Shown: one piece after another, positions 1 through 9,722 of the stretch
How the letters are laid out: each line of letters opens with the position of its first letter
How positions within the stretch are numbered: the first letter of the stretch is position 1
Assembly: GCF_040869035.1 (NCBI RefSeq)
Contig: NZ_CP162100.1
Span: 2,046,001 to 2,110,000 of the forward strand
Direction: 5' to 3'
From: Vibrio sp. NTOU-M3
GTDB lineage: Bacteria > Pseudomonadota > Gammaproteobacteria > Enterobacterales > Vibrionaceae
DNA length: 64,000 nucleotides
The notes under the pieces: generated by a model
Told to the model about the DNA's origin: nothing
Databases searched by the model: none
What the model saw: the letters and a program-made list of their open reading frames with translations, nothing else
Program-made: the position numbers and the translations under genes

Positions 1-512
1 TTGAAGCTAACAAGGCCAATTTGGTGCTGTTCGCTTCTTATTGGCAAATGAACCAAGTATCGGAAGCGCTCTCAACATTATTCGTTAAAAAAGGCTGGGC
101 ATTGCAAATCCAAGGGAAAGAATCTCGGTATGAAATACTAAAAAAACATAAAATGCTGATCGATAAAGGTAAGACAAGCATCCTATTTGGAACAGGTAGC
201 TTCTCAGAGGGGTTAGACTTACCCGGCGAACAGTTAGAAAATTTGATTATCACTAAAATTCCATTTGCGGTACCCACCTCACCCGTTGAACAAGCTCATG
301 CAGAATACATCGAACATAAGGGCGGAAACCCTTTTATGCAGATCACTGTACCAGAAGCGAGCAAAAAGCTGATCCAATCGGTAGGAAGACTACTGCGTAA
401 GGAACGAGATTCTGGTACAGTTTACATCCTTGACCGTCGTATCGTAACGAAACGATATGGAAAGTCACTTTTAGACTCATTACCCCCTTTTAAACGCACA
501 ATTGAATATTAG
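1..512 (+). CDS. dinG: ATP-dependent DNA helicase DinG, C-terminal part (5' end outside window)
   Basis: The open frame runs in from the left edge, so only about the last 170 residues of a roughly 690-residue protein are present. It shows the C-terminal half of an XPD/DinG-type superfamily 2 helicase: a LFGTGSFSEGLDLPGE stretch (motif V region) and QSVGRLLRKERDSG (motif VI, the arginine-finger region), followed by DRRIVTKRYG and a short hydrophilic tail. DinG is a 5'-3' iron-sulfur helicase that unwinds D-loops and R-loops and is LexA-regulated in E. coli; the Fe-S cysteines and Walker A lie outside the window. The paralogue YoaA is the alternative, but the C-terminus looks DinG-like. No T-rich terminator follows, and a TSUP permease gene starts 46 bases later. 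Confidence 0.85.
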   Translation, partial: EANKANLVLFASYWQMNQVSEALSTLFVKKGWALQIQGKESRYEILKKHKMLIDKGKTSILFGTGSFSEGLDLPGEQLENLIITKIPFAVPTSPVEQAHAEYIEHKGGNPFMQITVPEASKKLIQSVGRLLRKERDSGTVYILDRRIVTKRYGKSLLDSLPPFKRTIEY

Positions 513-558
513 TTATCTATCGATTTGATAGCATAAAAACAAAGAAGAAACTGACTAT

Positions 559-1332
559 ATGGAACTTTTAGAGCCAAGCATGTTGTTAGTGTTGGCGCTT
601 GTTGCGTTTATCGCAGGCTTTATTGATGCGGTCGCGGGTGGTGGCGGGATGCTGACCGTCCCTGCTCTCCTTTCTATTGGACTGCCACCTCATATCGCAC
701 TGGGAACAAATAAAGTGGCGGCAAGCTTTGCTTCTTCAACAGCCGCTTACACCTACTATAAAAAACGGTTATTCAAACCTCGTTGCTGGGGACGAGCGTT
801 TGTTTGTACGTTAATTGGTGCGACTTTGGGCACCTTGTTTGTCGATGCGATTAGCACACAGTGGCTGGAAAAGATCTTGCCTCTGGTTATCTTAGCAGCG
901 GCGATTTACACCATATGGCATAAGACCCCGAATGCAAACCAAGACGTAATGCCTAAACCTTGCCCTACATTGAACAAAAAACAATACGCTCAGGGGCTCA
1001 TTTTAGGCTTTTACGACGGAGTGGCTGGCCCTGGTACCGGTGCTTTCTGGACCGTAAGCTCAATGGCTCTATATCGCTTGAATATCTTATTAGCATCAGG
1101 GCTGGCGAAAGCCATGAATTTTACCAGTAACTTTACTTCCTTAATTACGTTTGCTGTACTGGGCCATATTGATTGGGTACTCGGTTTAACGATGGGACTG
1201 TGTTTAATGGCAGGTGCTTACGTAGGTGCGCACTCAGCAATCCGTTTTGGTGCTCGTTTTATTCGCCCAGTATTTGTCTGCGTTGTGAGCGTTCTTGCCG
1301 TAAAGTTAGCCTATGAGGCTTGGTTTATTTAA
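559..1332 (+). CDS. yfcA: TSUP-family membrane permease (YfcA-like)
   Basis: A 257-residue, strongly hydrophobic protein of the TauE/SafE (TSUP) family of presumed sulfite/organosulfonate or anion exporters. The N-terminal repeat carries the typical FIDAVAGGGGMLTVPALL motif (about residues 20-37), and the second half repeats it as YDGVAGPGTGAFW (about residues 153-165), the internal duplication usual for this family. About eight membrane helices are expected. The match to E. coli YfcA is good in length and motifs, but the substrate is unknown. It lies between dinG and priC on the same strand, with only 3 bases before priC, so it is probably cotranscribed with priC and rsmS. Confidence 0.85.
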   Translation: MELLEPSMLLVLALVAFIAGFIDAVAGGGGMLTVPALLSIGLPPHIALGTNKVAASFASSTAAYTYYKKRLFKPRCWGRAFVCTLIGATLGTLFVDAISTQWLEKILPLVILAAAIYTIWHKTPNANQDVMPKPCPTLNKKQYAQGLILGFYDGVAGPGTGAFWTVSSMALYRLNILLASGLAKAMNFTSNFTSLITFAVLGHIDWVLGLTMGLCLMAGAYVGAHSAIRFGARFIRPVFVCVVSVLAVKLAYEAWFI

Positions 1333-1335
1333 CTT

Positions 1336-1884
1336 ATGAAAAAACTAGAGTCACTCATCAACACCTTAGAAGAGATCGCAACACAAGCCGCATTGGTCGA
1401 TCGTCAAAGAGGTGAACATCATCAGATACTGTTTGATGAAAGGTTATTCCGTTGTAAGTCTCGCCTTCTAGTACCATGTGTGACAGAAGCAAGGTCAACA
1501 TTAGATTCTCTTATTCGAGAGGAAAAAGCATCACTATTAACACCTCAGCGTGCCGAATTTCTCTCTGAAAGGCTCTTATCGCAAATCGGAGCGATACAAA
1601 GAGAGCTTGCTACACAAAACATACGTAAAGTCGAACCCAAACACTCATCTCATTACAGAAAGCCAATTAATGTGCTTTATCAGGAGCTCGCTCAACACCA
1701 AGATTGGGAACGCAGGCTTATGGAAATGGTTCGGGATAAACAATACGCGTTAGAAAATGCTTCGTCTTTCAACAGGCAAGAAGCTCAGCAAGCTTTAATG
1801 ACAACGGAGCAAAGGCTTAAACGTTGTAAAGAAGCTAAACTGAAGATTGAAAATCAAATCACTTACAGAGAAAAGAACCAATAA
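1336..1884 (+). CDS. priC: Primosomal replication protein N'' (PriC)
   Basis: A 182-residue, mostly helical, basic protein with many Gln, Arg and Lys residues. Length (E. coli PriC is 175 residues) and the start LESLINTLEEIATQAALVDRQ fit PriC. PriC recognises stalled forks with exposed single-stranded DNA and SSB, and helps load DnaB during restart without PriA. In E. coli priC is followed by ybaM, and here the rsmS/ybaM homologue starts 2 bases after the priC stop, which supports the call. The protein diverges fast across the gammaproteobacteria, so the assignment rests partly on synteny. Confidence 0.85.
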   Translation: MKKLESLINTLEEIATQAALVDRQRGEHHQILFDERLFRCKSRLLVPCVTEARSTLDSLIREEKASLLTPQRAEFLSERLLSQIGAIQRELATQNIRKVEPKHSSHYRKPINVLYQELAQHQDWERRLMEMVRDKQYALENASSFNRQEAQQALMTTEQRLKRCKEAKLKIENQITYREKNQ

Positions 1885-1885
1885 T

Positions 1886-2059
1886 ATGACACAGCAGAAT
1901 GAAAGCTCTGGATTAGATCATGCTCCCGATGAAATTAAGCTTGCAGTAGATTTGATTTACTTATTAGAAAGCAATGAAATTGAACCTGAAATCGCCCTTA
2001 AAGCCATCAACATCATCAAAGTTGACTTGGAGCGTAAACTGGCTGAAGCGCAAGAATAA
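1886..2059 (+). CDS. rsmS: Pleiotropic regulatory protein RsmS / YbaM (DUF2496)
   Basis: A 57-residue acidic protein. I place the start at the ATG at 1886, just after the priC stop at 1882-1884. An upstream in-frame start at 1847 would overlap priC by 38 bases and adds a basic segment unlike the family. The core AVDLIYLLESNEIEPEIALKAI is the DUF2496/YbaM signature. RsmS in Pectobacterium affects secondary metabolism and exoenzyme levels; its molecular function is unknown. It is the last gene of the yfcA-priC-rsmS run and faces a chemoreceptor gene across a hairpin. Confidence 0.85.
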   Translation: MTQQNESSGLDHAPDEIKLAVDLIYLLESNEIEPEIALKAINIIKVDLERKLAEAQE

Positions 2060-2082
2060 TCATCCTGGAACCAAAACCTATC

Positions 2083-2126
2083 ACCTCAGGTACATATATT
2101 CACTGACAAACATATGAGCCTGAGGT
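2083..2126. terminator. Long-loop inverted repeat between convergent rsmS and chemoreceptor gene
   Basis: ACCTCAGG (2083-2090) pairs with CCTGAGGT (2119-2126), and inside it CATAT (2093-2097) pairs with ATATG (2112-2116), leaving a 14-base loop. It sits between two convergent genes and could end both transcripts. The T-run on the plus side is short (TTGTTT), so a bidirectional terminator is an inference. Confidence 0.5.
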
Positions 2127-2138
2127 TGTTTCTACCAG

Positions 2139-4256
2139 TTAAACTTTAAACTGCGCGACCAGTTGTTGCTGTTTTGACGACAACGCACCAATGTCTTGGC
2201 TTACCGACTCAGATGCTTCCGCTTGTGTCAGGATCTGCGCGCTGAGTTCTCGAATATTAGCCACATTTTGATTCACTTCTGATGAGACAGATTGCTGCTC
2301 TTCTGCCGCCTTAACGATCTGCAAATTCATATCATTAATTGATTCAATGGCACCAAAAATCGAATTCAGCTCCTCAACAGCTTGCTTCACTTGATTTGCT
2401 GCATCATTCGCAAGTCCATTACCTTCCCTTATCGCACTCACCACATCTTCGGTACCTTGCTGAACATTTGCAATCACTTGGCGTATTTCTCCAACAGAAT
2501 CTTGCGTGCGACTAGCAAGATTTCTAACTTCATCGGCTACAACAGCAAAACCTCTTCCCTGCTCTCCTGCACGAGCCGCCTCTATCGCCGCATTAAGCGC
2601 CAGTAAGTTTGTCTGCTCTGAAATACCTTCAATTACGGTAAGGATCTCGGTCACGCTATCATTGTTTTTTGCGAGTTCTTCCACAACTGGGATAGCTCGT
2701 TCCATACGCTCCACCAGCTTAATCATTTCGCTTTCTGAAAGCTCTATCACCTTCTGACCAATATCGGCAGATTGATGCGCTTGCTCTGCGGCATCAACGG
2801 CAGTTTGAGCATTTTGCACCACCAGCCCAGAGGTTTGGGTCATTTCTTCAGACGCTGTGGCAACCAAATCCACTTCTTTAAATTGTGCTTCACTGCTTTG
2901 ACTGGTTTGCTGGGCGGCAACGGTAGACTGCTGCGTTGTTGTACCAATTCGATTCGTGGTTTCTACAATATCTCGAATGGTGTATTGCAGTTTTTCAAGA
3001 AATAGATTGAATCCTTTAGCTAACTGACCTATTTCATCATCACTTTTAACGTCTATCCTTTGCGTCAGATCGCCTTCACCAGAAGCAATATCTTCAAGCC
3101 GCACAACCACTTCTCGTATAGGTTTGACCAATTTAGCGGCAGAGATACCGATAGTTAACAAGCCAAAGAAAATTAATACACCACCAGCGACCAATTCGGT
3201 TTTAACTCCGGACTCTACTTGTTTTTCAATGACATCATTCAACGCTTTTGCATCTGACAGAACGCTAGTTTTAGGCATATCAAATAAAATGCCCCATGTC
3301 TGATTTGCAATTTCAATTGGTGCAAATACGGTCAACCATGCTTCATCATGGCTCCATTGGCTTACAACCTTTCCTCCGAATAAAAAGTTAGTCAGCTGCT
3401 CAGCAGAAATCACATCACTGGTAAAAGTCTGGCCAATTGATTTGTTCTCGTCATCACTGGCGATAAGAGATCCGTCCAAACTGATAATATTGATGTGTCC
3501 AGAACCGTTGAACAGTTGGCTGTCCGAATCCGATACGATGGAACGCAATTGATCCAATTTTAGGTCGATACCAAAAAAACCAATTGCAACACCATCGACT
3601 AAAATAGGGACAGATATCGAGGTGGTAATGAATTCACCACGCTCATTAGAAATGAGCCTTGGCGATGCTACACAGGTAGTGCCACTGCTTAGCGGGCAAA
3701 AAAATCGTTCACTATTCTCATCTGCATTAATGGCTGCTTCGCTAAGGATGTTTGCAACTACATTTTCGCCATTTCCCGTCGTCACCCAATAGGGAGCAAA
3801 GCGACCTATCTCATTTGAACCAACATAATCTGCATCCACATAGTTACTGTCTTCGCTGTCCAAAAGATCGGGCTTAAATACCAGATACGCCCCTTCTATT
3901 TCCGGAAAATTCAATACTGATGTTCTTACAATTTCATCAAGCGCAGTGCGCAAAGACTCACTCTCTCCAAAGTTCTCTTCACTCAATTTCTTTTGAAATA
4001 ACACGCTATCTGCAAGCAGTTCTGCTCTGGATAGCGCTTCGCTAAAAAACTCCGAAACCTCAGTGGCATTCAGCAGCGCCCTAGTTTCTAACAACTGTTC
4101 CGATTTTTTACTGACAGAGATTGCACTTTGGTCTCTGATGATTTGCTGGTTTGTCACAGCGTTGTAAACAGAAAAGCCAATAAGAGAAAAAGAAGTAATA
4201 ACTAAACACAGCCCGGATAATACCGTTATCTTCCATTGAACAGAGAGGGTTCGCAT
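2139..4256 (-). CDS. Methyl-accepting chemotaxis protein with dCache-type sensor
   Basis: A 705-residue class I transmembrane chemoreceptor. TM1 lies at about residues 11-32 and is followed by a long periplasmic region (about 34-345) that looks like a double Cache domain, including a paired Cys segment ([15 protein letters not shown]). TM2 is at about 349-372, then a HAMP domain (about 373-430), then the cytoplasmic MCP helices with the conserved hairpin tip [20 protein letters not shown] near residue 545. dCache receptors usually bind amino acids or other small carboxylates; the ligand here cannot be read from sequence. It signals through CheW/CheA. It is transcribed alone, divergent from xthA, with a GGATG ribosome site before the ATG. 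Confidence 0.93.
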   Translation of the reverse strand: MRTLSVQWKITVLSGLCLVITSFSLIGFSVYNAVTNQQIIRDQSAISVSKKSEQLLETRALLNATEVSEFFSEALSRAELLADSVLFQKKLSEENFGESESLRTALDEIVRTSVLNFPEIEGAYLVFKPDLLDSEDSNYVDADYVGSNEIGRFAPYWVTTGNGENVVANILSEAAINADENSERFFCPLSSGTTCVASPRLISNERGEFITTSISVPILVDGVAIGFFGIDLKLDQLRSIVSDSDSQLFNGSGHINIISLDGSLIASDDENKSIGQTFTSDVISAEQLTNFLFGGKVVSQWSHDEAWLTVFAPIEIANQTWGILFDMPKTSVLSDAKALNDVIEKQVESGVKTELVAGGVLIFFGLLTIGISAAKLVKPIREVVVRLEDIASGEGDLTQRIDVKSDDEIGQLAKGFNLFLEKLQYTIRDIVETTNRIGTTTQQSTVAAQQTSQSSEAQFKEVDLVATASEEMTQTSGLVVQNAQTAVDAAEQAHQSADIGQKVIELSESEMIKLVERMERAIPVVEELAKNNDSVTEILTVIEGISEQTNLLALNAAIEAARAGEQGRGFAVVADEVRNLASRTQDSVGEIRQVIANVQQGTEDVVSAIREGNGLANDAANQVKQAVEELNSIFGAIESINDMNLQIVKAAEEQQSVSSEVNQNVANIRELSAQILTQAEASESVSQDIGALSSKQQQLVAQFKV

Positions 4257-4448
4257 ATGACATCCTTAAATCGCAAACAAATCTAACATTTCCTTAGCGA
4301 TAAATTATTACAACACATTAACATCAGAGATCAATCCAAAGTTTATAAATTTTTAACAATGACCAAGTTACGCTTTTGTTTTGTTCCTCTCTGGGTATTC
4401 CAAATAGAGCGTGATAACATTTCAAAAATTTCGTCAAAAGGAAAAGAA

Positions 4449-5255
4449 ATGAAAGCGATTAGTTTCAACATCAATGGTCTAAGAGCAAGGCTTCATCAAT
4501 TACAGGCGTTGATAGACAAACATCAACCTGACATCATCGGTTTACAAGAGATCAAAGTACATGATGAAGCATTCCCAATAGAAGATGTCGAAGCTATGGG
4601 CTATAAGGTTTTCTTCCATGGACAAAAAGCGCATTACGGCGTTGCAATGCTATGCAAACAAGAGCCAGTTCATGTACAAAAAGGCTTTCCTACAGATAAT
4701 GAAGATCATCAAAAACGCATGATCATGGCTACATTTGAAGATGAGAATGGCAATAAAACGACCGTACTAAACGGCTACTTCCCTCAAGGAGATAACATTT
4801 CCCACGAGACTAAGTACCCGTACAAACGTCAGTTTTATAAAGACTTGATGAATTACTTAAATGAACATCATACTAAGGATGAACAATTGATCGTGATGGG
4901 TGACATCAACATCAGCCCAATTGACGCTGATATTGGTATTGGTGAGGCCAATCGTAAACGCTGGCTAAAAACTGGAAAGTGCTCTTTCCAACCCGAAGAA
5001 CGTGAATGGCTTAAGACGTTGTTAGACTGGGGATTTGAAGACACTTTCCGTAATCTGCACCCAGATGTTGATGATCAGTTCTCGTGGTTTGATTATCGCT
5101 CTCGCGGGTTTGATGACAACCGAGGCCTACGTATAGACGTTATTCTAGCAACACCTTCTTTAGCACAAAAGTGTACTGAAGCAGGGATCGATTACGAGCT
5201 ACGTGGCATCGAAAAACCGTCTGATCACGCACCAATTTGGTCTGTGTTTAAATAA
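4449..5255 (+). CDS. xthA: Exodeoxyribonuclease III
   Basis: A 268-residue Mg-dependent AP endonuclease and 3'-5' exonuclease of the EEP superfamily. I choose the ATG at 4449 ([15 protein letters not shown]), preceded by AAAAGGAAAAG; the frame stays open 30 codons upstream, but that extension has no homology-like character. Visible motifs are the N-terminal [10 protein letters not shown] with [15 protein letters not shown] (catalytic Glu), [15 protein letters not shown] and the C-terminal [13 protein letters not shown] and PSDHAPIW (catalytic Asp-His). The length equals E. coli XthA. It removes abasic sites and 3' blocks in base excision repair. It is a single-gene unit with its own terminator. 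Confidence 0.95.
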   Translation: MKAISFNINGLRARLHQLQALIDKHQPDIIGLQEIKVHDEAFPIEDVEAMGYKVFFHGQKAHYGVAMLCKQEPVHVQKGFPTDNEDHQKRMIMATFEDENGNKTTVLNGYFPQGDNISHETKYPYKRQFYKDLMNYLNEHHTKDEQLIVMGDINISPIDADIGIGEANRKRWLKTGKCSFQPEEREWLKTLLDWGFEDTFRNLHPDVDDQFSWFDYRSRGFDDNRGLRIDVILATPSLAQKCTEAGIDYELRGIEKPSDHAPIWSVFK

Positions 5256-5267
5256 ATGTGAATTGAT

Positions 5268-5290
5268 AAAGGGGCATATGCCCCTTTTTT
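5268..5290. terminator. xthA rho-independent terminator
   Basis: AAAGGGGCAT pairs perfectly with ATGCCCCTTT, followed by further Ts on the plus strand. Its 3' arm and T-run reach the stop codon of the converging metallopeptidase gene at 5289-5291, so it may serve both genes. Confidence 0.85.
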
Positions 5291-8084
5291 ATAACGGCCA
5301 AGATGTCGAACCGTCAATCGGTACTCGACTGGACGCGAACTCCGTTTTGCAGTATCCGGTATTAGAAGATATATAAAAGTTTAAAGGCATTGCCGAATAA
5401 CCATTCGCCGCGACTTGCCCTTTCGCTTTATCTGAGAAAACAAAGCCATACATCGTCAAGTAGTTAGTCATGTCTTTCTCTAAGACACGAGATAATGAGA
5501 TTAGCAACCAATCGTTCTGACTCAAGCCATTCAACTCACTGAAGGTATACTGACTAAAGCCAAGCTGCCCTTTCGCTAGATCCCAATTCGACTCAGAATT
5601 ATCCGCTTGATTAAAATTGCGCTCTAAAATATGTAGGCGGCCTAATAAATGCCAGCCATTTGAAAGAATCCCCTCTCCTTGCGCAGACATCATCATCTGG
5701 ATATAAAGGCGAGCACCCCATGTCCATCCATTATTATTCAGTTGCCGCATATACTCAGCTGGATCAGGCTCACCTTGACTGGTTTGCAGAAGTTCGTACA
5801 TCGCCTTAAAATCTAATGATTGGCATGTTGGGTCATTCCCTGTTTCACGATAAAACATCGATTTGCTGTAATACGAATAGAAATTTGTGCTGGTATGCCC
5901 TTCCCAACCTTCAAAACGAAAGCGAGATCGCTCTAATCCATGTCCGAGCTCATGCAAATCACCATGCCCTACGGGATTGAATGCCCAACCTGCATCATAT
6001 GGATTTCCAGAGCATCCTGAGCCACAATTTGGCTGGTCTGCATTCATATGCTTCACAATATCTATTGTCGCAATATCCCAGCTCTGATCTCTGGAAAAAC
6101 CATGTATTTCTTCAATTTCGTCAATACCCGGCCCAGTAAAACCTGAAAGCGCATGAGGTAAATTGCTCACATAACGCTGAGTGGCTAACGCCATATCTGC
6201 AGGCGTTGCCCATTCTGTTGCCTGCATTGATTGTTTCATTTTGTCTTGCTTTGAATGCACTTCAAACCCAGACGTGACCAATTCAGCCCAATCAAACATA
6301 TTGGTTTCTAGTTGTTGAATAAAAGACTCATTGTCTGCAGCGCTGCGCCACACAGGATGCAAGCCGACATTCTCAAAGCGAAAAGACACGGGTAAATCAT
6401 TTACATCAAAATGAATTTGTACTGGCCCACCGTATGCTGATGTTAGCCGAATCGTTTCTCCAGGAGTAACGTCAAACTGCCCAGAAGTGACATGTTTGGG
6501 TCGGTTGTAACCATTGGGATTAAATTCATGAGTAGCGCCACTACGTAAGGTGTTAAACGCAATCGACGTCTTCACTGGGGAGTTATCTAACCGAGTCACC
6601 TGAATGGTTTCTCCTGGGAAGGCATATACACCTGCAGATCGAAAGTAGGATTTTGACTCAAGGTTCACTACTTTGGTTTCCCTTGGGACACCTATAAACT
6701 CACTTCTTGAGAAATTGCCCATATCGGGTTGCTTGGGATTCACATCTCGCACGTGGTATTGAATATGGTCTGCATAGTACGAACGTAAAAATTCTGAGGT
6801 TGGTGTTGTTTGCTTGTCCATAGGAAAAATGGCTTGTTGTCGATATTTATCTGCAAGCAGTAACATCAGTTTCTCGTACCGATAGTCCTTGGTAGAAAAC
6901 AACGATACGTTTGACTCATCCAGTTGTCTCAGTCTGCCACGAATACTCGCTATTGGCGTATAGAATTGCTCCTGCATACCTGAGGTATTAGGGCATGACT
7001 TATCATCGCACTCCGCCATATTCACCGAAAAGCTCTCATTTTCTAACCGGTTTAATAGTGCTTGCTGCTCCACAATATCTGAGTCTAAAACGCCCTCCAG
7101 CTCAAGAGGATTCCAATCGACGACACCAAGTCTACGCCAGTAATTATCGCCAACGTATTGCACGTTGAAGTAGTCAAAGATAGCGTCGCCTAACGGCGTC
7201 ATATTTCCATCTAAATGCATGTATAAAACTGGTATTCCCGCAATATTAGCCGCATTTATGTAACGAATCGTCTCATCCAGAGAGGTGGTTGGCTGCATGT
7301 GTTGAGAAAGGATGAGTAAGTCAATATTGCTCGATAAACAACTTCTTAATGCCGTGTCATCGCATGAACCAGGAGCATTGTATTCGACTGCAGAGCCAAA
7401 TTGCTGATCAAGCCATGCTCTGGTCGCTGACTCATCGGGAAAGTAACGAGATTCGTCCATTTGGGCAATGACGACTCTAAGCGTATCGCTTTTGCTGTTT
7501 ACCGTAAGCCATTTAATAGTCGATCTTAACCATTGATGCATTTGAGCATTGACTGTCGATGATTCTCGATACCAACTACGCATTGGATTTGCACCCAAAA
7601 ACAGATAGCGCGCCGCCCTTTTTTGGCCTGCAAGCCCTAAAGTTAATGCTTGGTCTTTATACCCAGAAACAAGTGCTTTATTTGTTTTCAGTACTGTGTC
7701 GTTAAAGCCAAACTGATGCTTAAGGATGGCTGCATCATGTGAGACTTCCCAAGTTAGACCTGTTAATTGTGATCTTGTATTACTAGATGCCAACGTGCGT
7801 TTTATTTCATCGTACTTTGTTTGCCATTCGGTCACATAATCTCGACTTGCCACAATAAAATCGTTTGGTTTTTCAACGATAAGTGCATTACCTGTTCTTA
7901 ACGCTATTTCTACTGCGGATTCTTGTTTTGGCGTTTCGGTAGTGGGAACGTCAGGGGCATCTGGAATGTTTGGAACTTCTGTCGGTTTGGTTGGGCTCGT
8001 GACAATCGACTCATCCTCTGAACCACCACCACAGCCCATCATTAACAACAATACAAATGAAATGGGTACAAATCGTCTATTCAT
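5289..8084 (-). CDS. ImpA-type (M88-like) secreted lipoprotein zinc metallopeptidase
   Basis: A protein of 931 residues when started at the ATG at 8084 (MNRRFVPISFVLLLMMGCGGG). The open frame extends 11 codons further, but those precede the signal peptide. The leader ends in MMGC, a plausible lipobox with an unusual Met at -3, followed by a Gly/acidic/Pro/Thr-rich linker (about residues 22-60). A zinc-protease motif HELGHGLE lies near residue 710, with GWEGHTSTNFYSYY after it. This pattern and length match ImpA of Pseudomonas aeruginosa, an O-glycoprotein-specific endopeptidase (M88), related to M60/enhancin-type mucinases. A surface role in cutting mucins or other glycoproteins is an inference from family. 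The gene is monocistronic, downstream of the art operon but separated by its terminator. Confidence 0.75.
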   Translation of the reverse strand: MNRRFVPISFVLLLMMGCGGGSEDESIVTSPTKPTEVPNIPDAPDVPTTETPKQESAVEIALRTGNALIVEKPNDFIVASRDYVTEWQTKYDEIKRTLASSNTRSQLTGLTWEVSHDAAILKHQFGFNDTVLKTNKALVSGYKDQALTLGLAGQKRAARYLFLGANPMRSWYRESSTVNAQMHQWLRSTIKWLTVNSKSDTLRVVIAQMDESRYFPDESATRAWLDQQFGSAVEYNAPGSCDDTALRSCLSSNIDLLILSQHMQPTTSLDETIRYINAANIAGIPVLYMHLDGNMTPLGDAIFDYFNVQYVGDNYWRRLGVVDWNPLELEGVLDSDIVEQQALLNRLENESFSVNMAECDDKSCPNTSGMQEQFYTPIASIRGRLRQLDESNVSLFSTKDYRYEKLMLLLADKYRQQAIFPMDKQTTPTSEFLRSYYADHIQYHVRDVNPKQPDMGNFSRSEFIGVPRETKVVNLESKSYFRSAGVYAFPGETIQVTRLDNSPVKTSIAFNTLRSGATHEFNPNGYNRPKHVTSGQFDVTPGETIRLTSAYGGPVQIHFDVNDLPVSFRFENVGLHPVWRSAADNESFIQQLETNMFDWAELVTSGFEVHSKQDKMKQSMQATEWATPADMALATQRYVSNLPHALSGFTGPGIDEIEEIHGFSRDQSWDIATIDIVKHMNADQPNCGSGCSGNPYDAGWAFNPVGHGDLHELGHGLERSRFRFEGWEGHTSTNFYSYYSKSMFYRETGNDPTCQSLDFKAMYELLQTSQGEPDPAEYMRQLNNNGWTWGARLYIQMMMSAQGEGILSNGWHLLGRLHILERNFNQADNSESNWDLAKGQLGFSQYTFSELNGLSQNDWLLISLSRVLEKDMTNYLTMYGFVFSDKAKGQVAANGYSAMPLNFYISSNTGYCKTEFASSRVPIDGSTSWPL

Positions 8085-8181
8085 ATAACGCACAACCTTA
8101 CAGCAAGGACCATGCATTAAAATATTTTCCTGTTGACAGAAAAGCTAATAAAGAAATTTTATGAATGGATATCAAAAAGTT

Positions 8182-8204
8182 ATCGGCATCATTGAGATGC
8201 CGAT
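8182..8204 (-). terminator. art-type operon terminator
   Basis: On the minus strand, ATCGGCATC/GATGCCGAT forms a 9-bp perfect stem with a 5-base loop, followed by AACTTTTTG. It lies 10 bases after the last permease gene of the ABC importer. Confidence 0.8.
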
Positions 8205-8213
8205 CTAAATTAA

Positions 8214-8891
8214 TTAACTCAATGGTCTGAGATAAGCGAGGAAGCGTTTCTCAGCGAGTTTGAAACACCACAATATGATAAAGGTGAGGCCCATATAAAA
8301 CAGACCAGCGGTTAAGAATGATTCAAATGGCGCATAGTAGCGAGAGTTGACCAAACGCGCAGCACCCGTTAGATCAACAATCGTAACGATACCTGCGACC
8401 GCACTACCGTGTAGCATAAAGATTACTTCGTTACTGTATGCCGGAAGCGCACGACGCAATGCACTTGGTAAAATTATTCGGCGATACGTTTTCCATACCC
8501 CCATGCCATAGGCTTTTGCAGCTTCAACCTCACCTTTTGGCAAACCATTGATTGCACCTCGAATGATTTCTGCAGTATAGGCCGACGTATTCAGAACAAA
8601 CGCAACCAAAGCACAAAACCAAGCGTGCTCCCACAAGGTATCTTTTACCGGAAAAAACTGGTCCATACCGTAATAAATTAGATATAACTGAACCAAAAGT
8701 GGCGTACCACGGAAAAAGTAAATGAAGCCCCAACTTGGCAAGCTGAGTAAATAGTTTTCACTGTTTCGGGTAATAGCAAGTGGAATAGCGACTGCCAAAC
8801 CAATGATCAATGCTAACCCGACTAACCAAACTGTTGTCCACAAGCCTTCAAGGTAGGTTGGAAAACTTTCTATAACCAAAGAAAAGTCCAT
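8214..8891 (-). CDS. artM: Basic amino acid ABC transporter permease (ArtM/HisM type)
   Basis: A 225-residue inner-membrane permease of the HisM/ArtM family of polar amino acid importers. It has about five membrane helices and the EAA loop EVEAAKAYGMGVWKTYRRIILP that docks on the ATPase. It is the last of four genes in the order ATPase, binding protein, permease, permease, which is the order of E. coli artPIQM. It starts 5 bases after the preceding permease gene. The substrate is probably arginine, lysine, ornithine or histidine; sequence alone does not separate the Art and His types. Confidence 0.85.
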   Translation of the reverse strand: MDFSLVIESFPTYLEGLWTTVWLVGLALIIGLAVAIPLAITRNSENYLLSLPSWGFIYFFRGTPLLVQLYLIYYGMDQFFPVKDTLWEHAWFCALVAFVLNTSAYTAEIIRGAINGLPKGEVEAAKAYGMGVWKTYRRIILPSALRRALPAYSNEVIFMLHGSAVAGIVTIVDLTGAARLVNSRYYAPFESFLTAGLFYMGLTFIILWCFKLAEKRFLAYLRPLS

Positions 8892-8896
8892 GATGA

Positions 8897-9637
8897 CTAC
8901 CTCGCATGAATACTAAATTTGCGCTCAACCAATTTCAGTAACCCAGTCGACACGCTTGTAAAGAATAAGAAGATCAATGCAACCGCCATGTAAAAAGTAA
9001 ATGGCATCTTCGTCGAGCCCGCCGCAAGTGAGCTCACCCGTACCATATCTTCTAAACCGATGATTGAAACCAATGCGGTCGTTTTGAGCAACACAAGCCA
9101 GTTATTACCAAAACCCGGAAGCGCGTGGCGGATCATCTGAGGCAGTAGAATTCTCCTAAACGCCAACACAGAGCTCATACCATAGGCTTTAGCTGCCTCT
9201 AACTCTCCTTTGTCAACAGCCATAATCGCGCCACGGAAGGTTTCCGCCATGTATGCCCCAAATATAAAGCCAATCGTCAAGATCCCTGCGATAAACGGGC
9301 TGACATCGATATAATCAGGAAGGTAAGACGTCCATTCATGGTCAGGATTACTTGATGTAAACCATTCATTGAGCCATTCATTGATGGAGTAAAGACTGTT
9401 GTTCAGTAGGATCTGACCTCCAAAAAAGATCAGCATCATTAAGACGAGATCGGGAATTCCCCGAATAATTGTTGTGTAAAGCGTCGCAATGGCACGAGCC
9501 CAACGATAAGGCGCCATCTTTGCCAAAGCTCCCAACATACCTAATATCATCGCTAATATTAGCGATAACACTGCGACTTCAATCGTCAGCACGGCCCCTT
9601 TTAAAATCGAGGCTTCATATCCTTGTAAATCCAGCAT
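8897..9637 (-). CDS. artQ: Basic amino acid ABC transporter permease (ArtQ/HisQ type)
   Basis: A 246-residue inner-membrane permease that pairs with the ArtM-like partner. Its EAA loop reads ELEAAKAYGMSSVLAFRRIL, and the C-terminal half carries TTALVSIIGLEDMVR, typical of HisQ/ArtQ permeases. An insert near residues 80-105 (rich in Trp, Asn, Ser, between TM segments) makes it slightly longer than E. coli ArtQ (238). It lies 85 bases after the binding-protein gene, and that gap holds a strong stem-loop. Confidence 0.85.
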   Translation of the reverse strand: MLDLQGYEASILKGAVLTIEVAVLSLILAMILGMLGALAKMAPYRWARAIATLYTTIIRGIPDLVLMMLIFFGGQILLNNSLYSINEWLNEWFTSSNPDHEWTSYLPDYIDVSPFIAGILTIGFIFGAYMAETFRGAIMAVDKGELEAAKAYGMSSVLAFRRILLPQMIRHALPGFGNNWLVLLKTTALVSIIGLEDMVRVSSLAAGSTKMPFTFYMAVALIFLFFTSVSTGLLKLVERKFSIHAR

Positions 9638-9669
9638 AGGTGAGTTCCTAATCCCTAAACTCAGACGGT

Positions 9670-9709
9670 CGGTTGCTGGCTACCTCTAGGAACAGAAAAC
9701 CAGCAACCG
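9670..9709 (-). other. Intra-operon stem-loop after the binding-protein gene
   Basis: CGGTTGCTGG (9670-9679) and CCAGCAACCG (9700-9709) form a perfect 10-bp stem around a 20-base loop, with no T-run. It lies 13 bases after the binding-protein gene. Such structures between periplasmic binding protein and permease genes often protect the upstream mRNA from 3' exonucleases, giving excess binding protein; that role is inferred. Confidence 0.6.
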
Positions 9710-9722
9710 ATATGTTTATGAA

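Noticed and set aside
515..530. CTATCGATTTGATAG hairpin after dinG
   Set aside because: Short AT-rich stem without a T-run; not convincing as a terminator.
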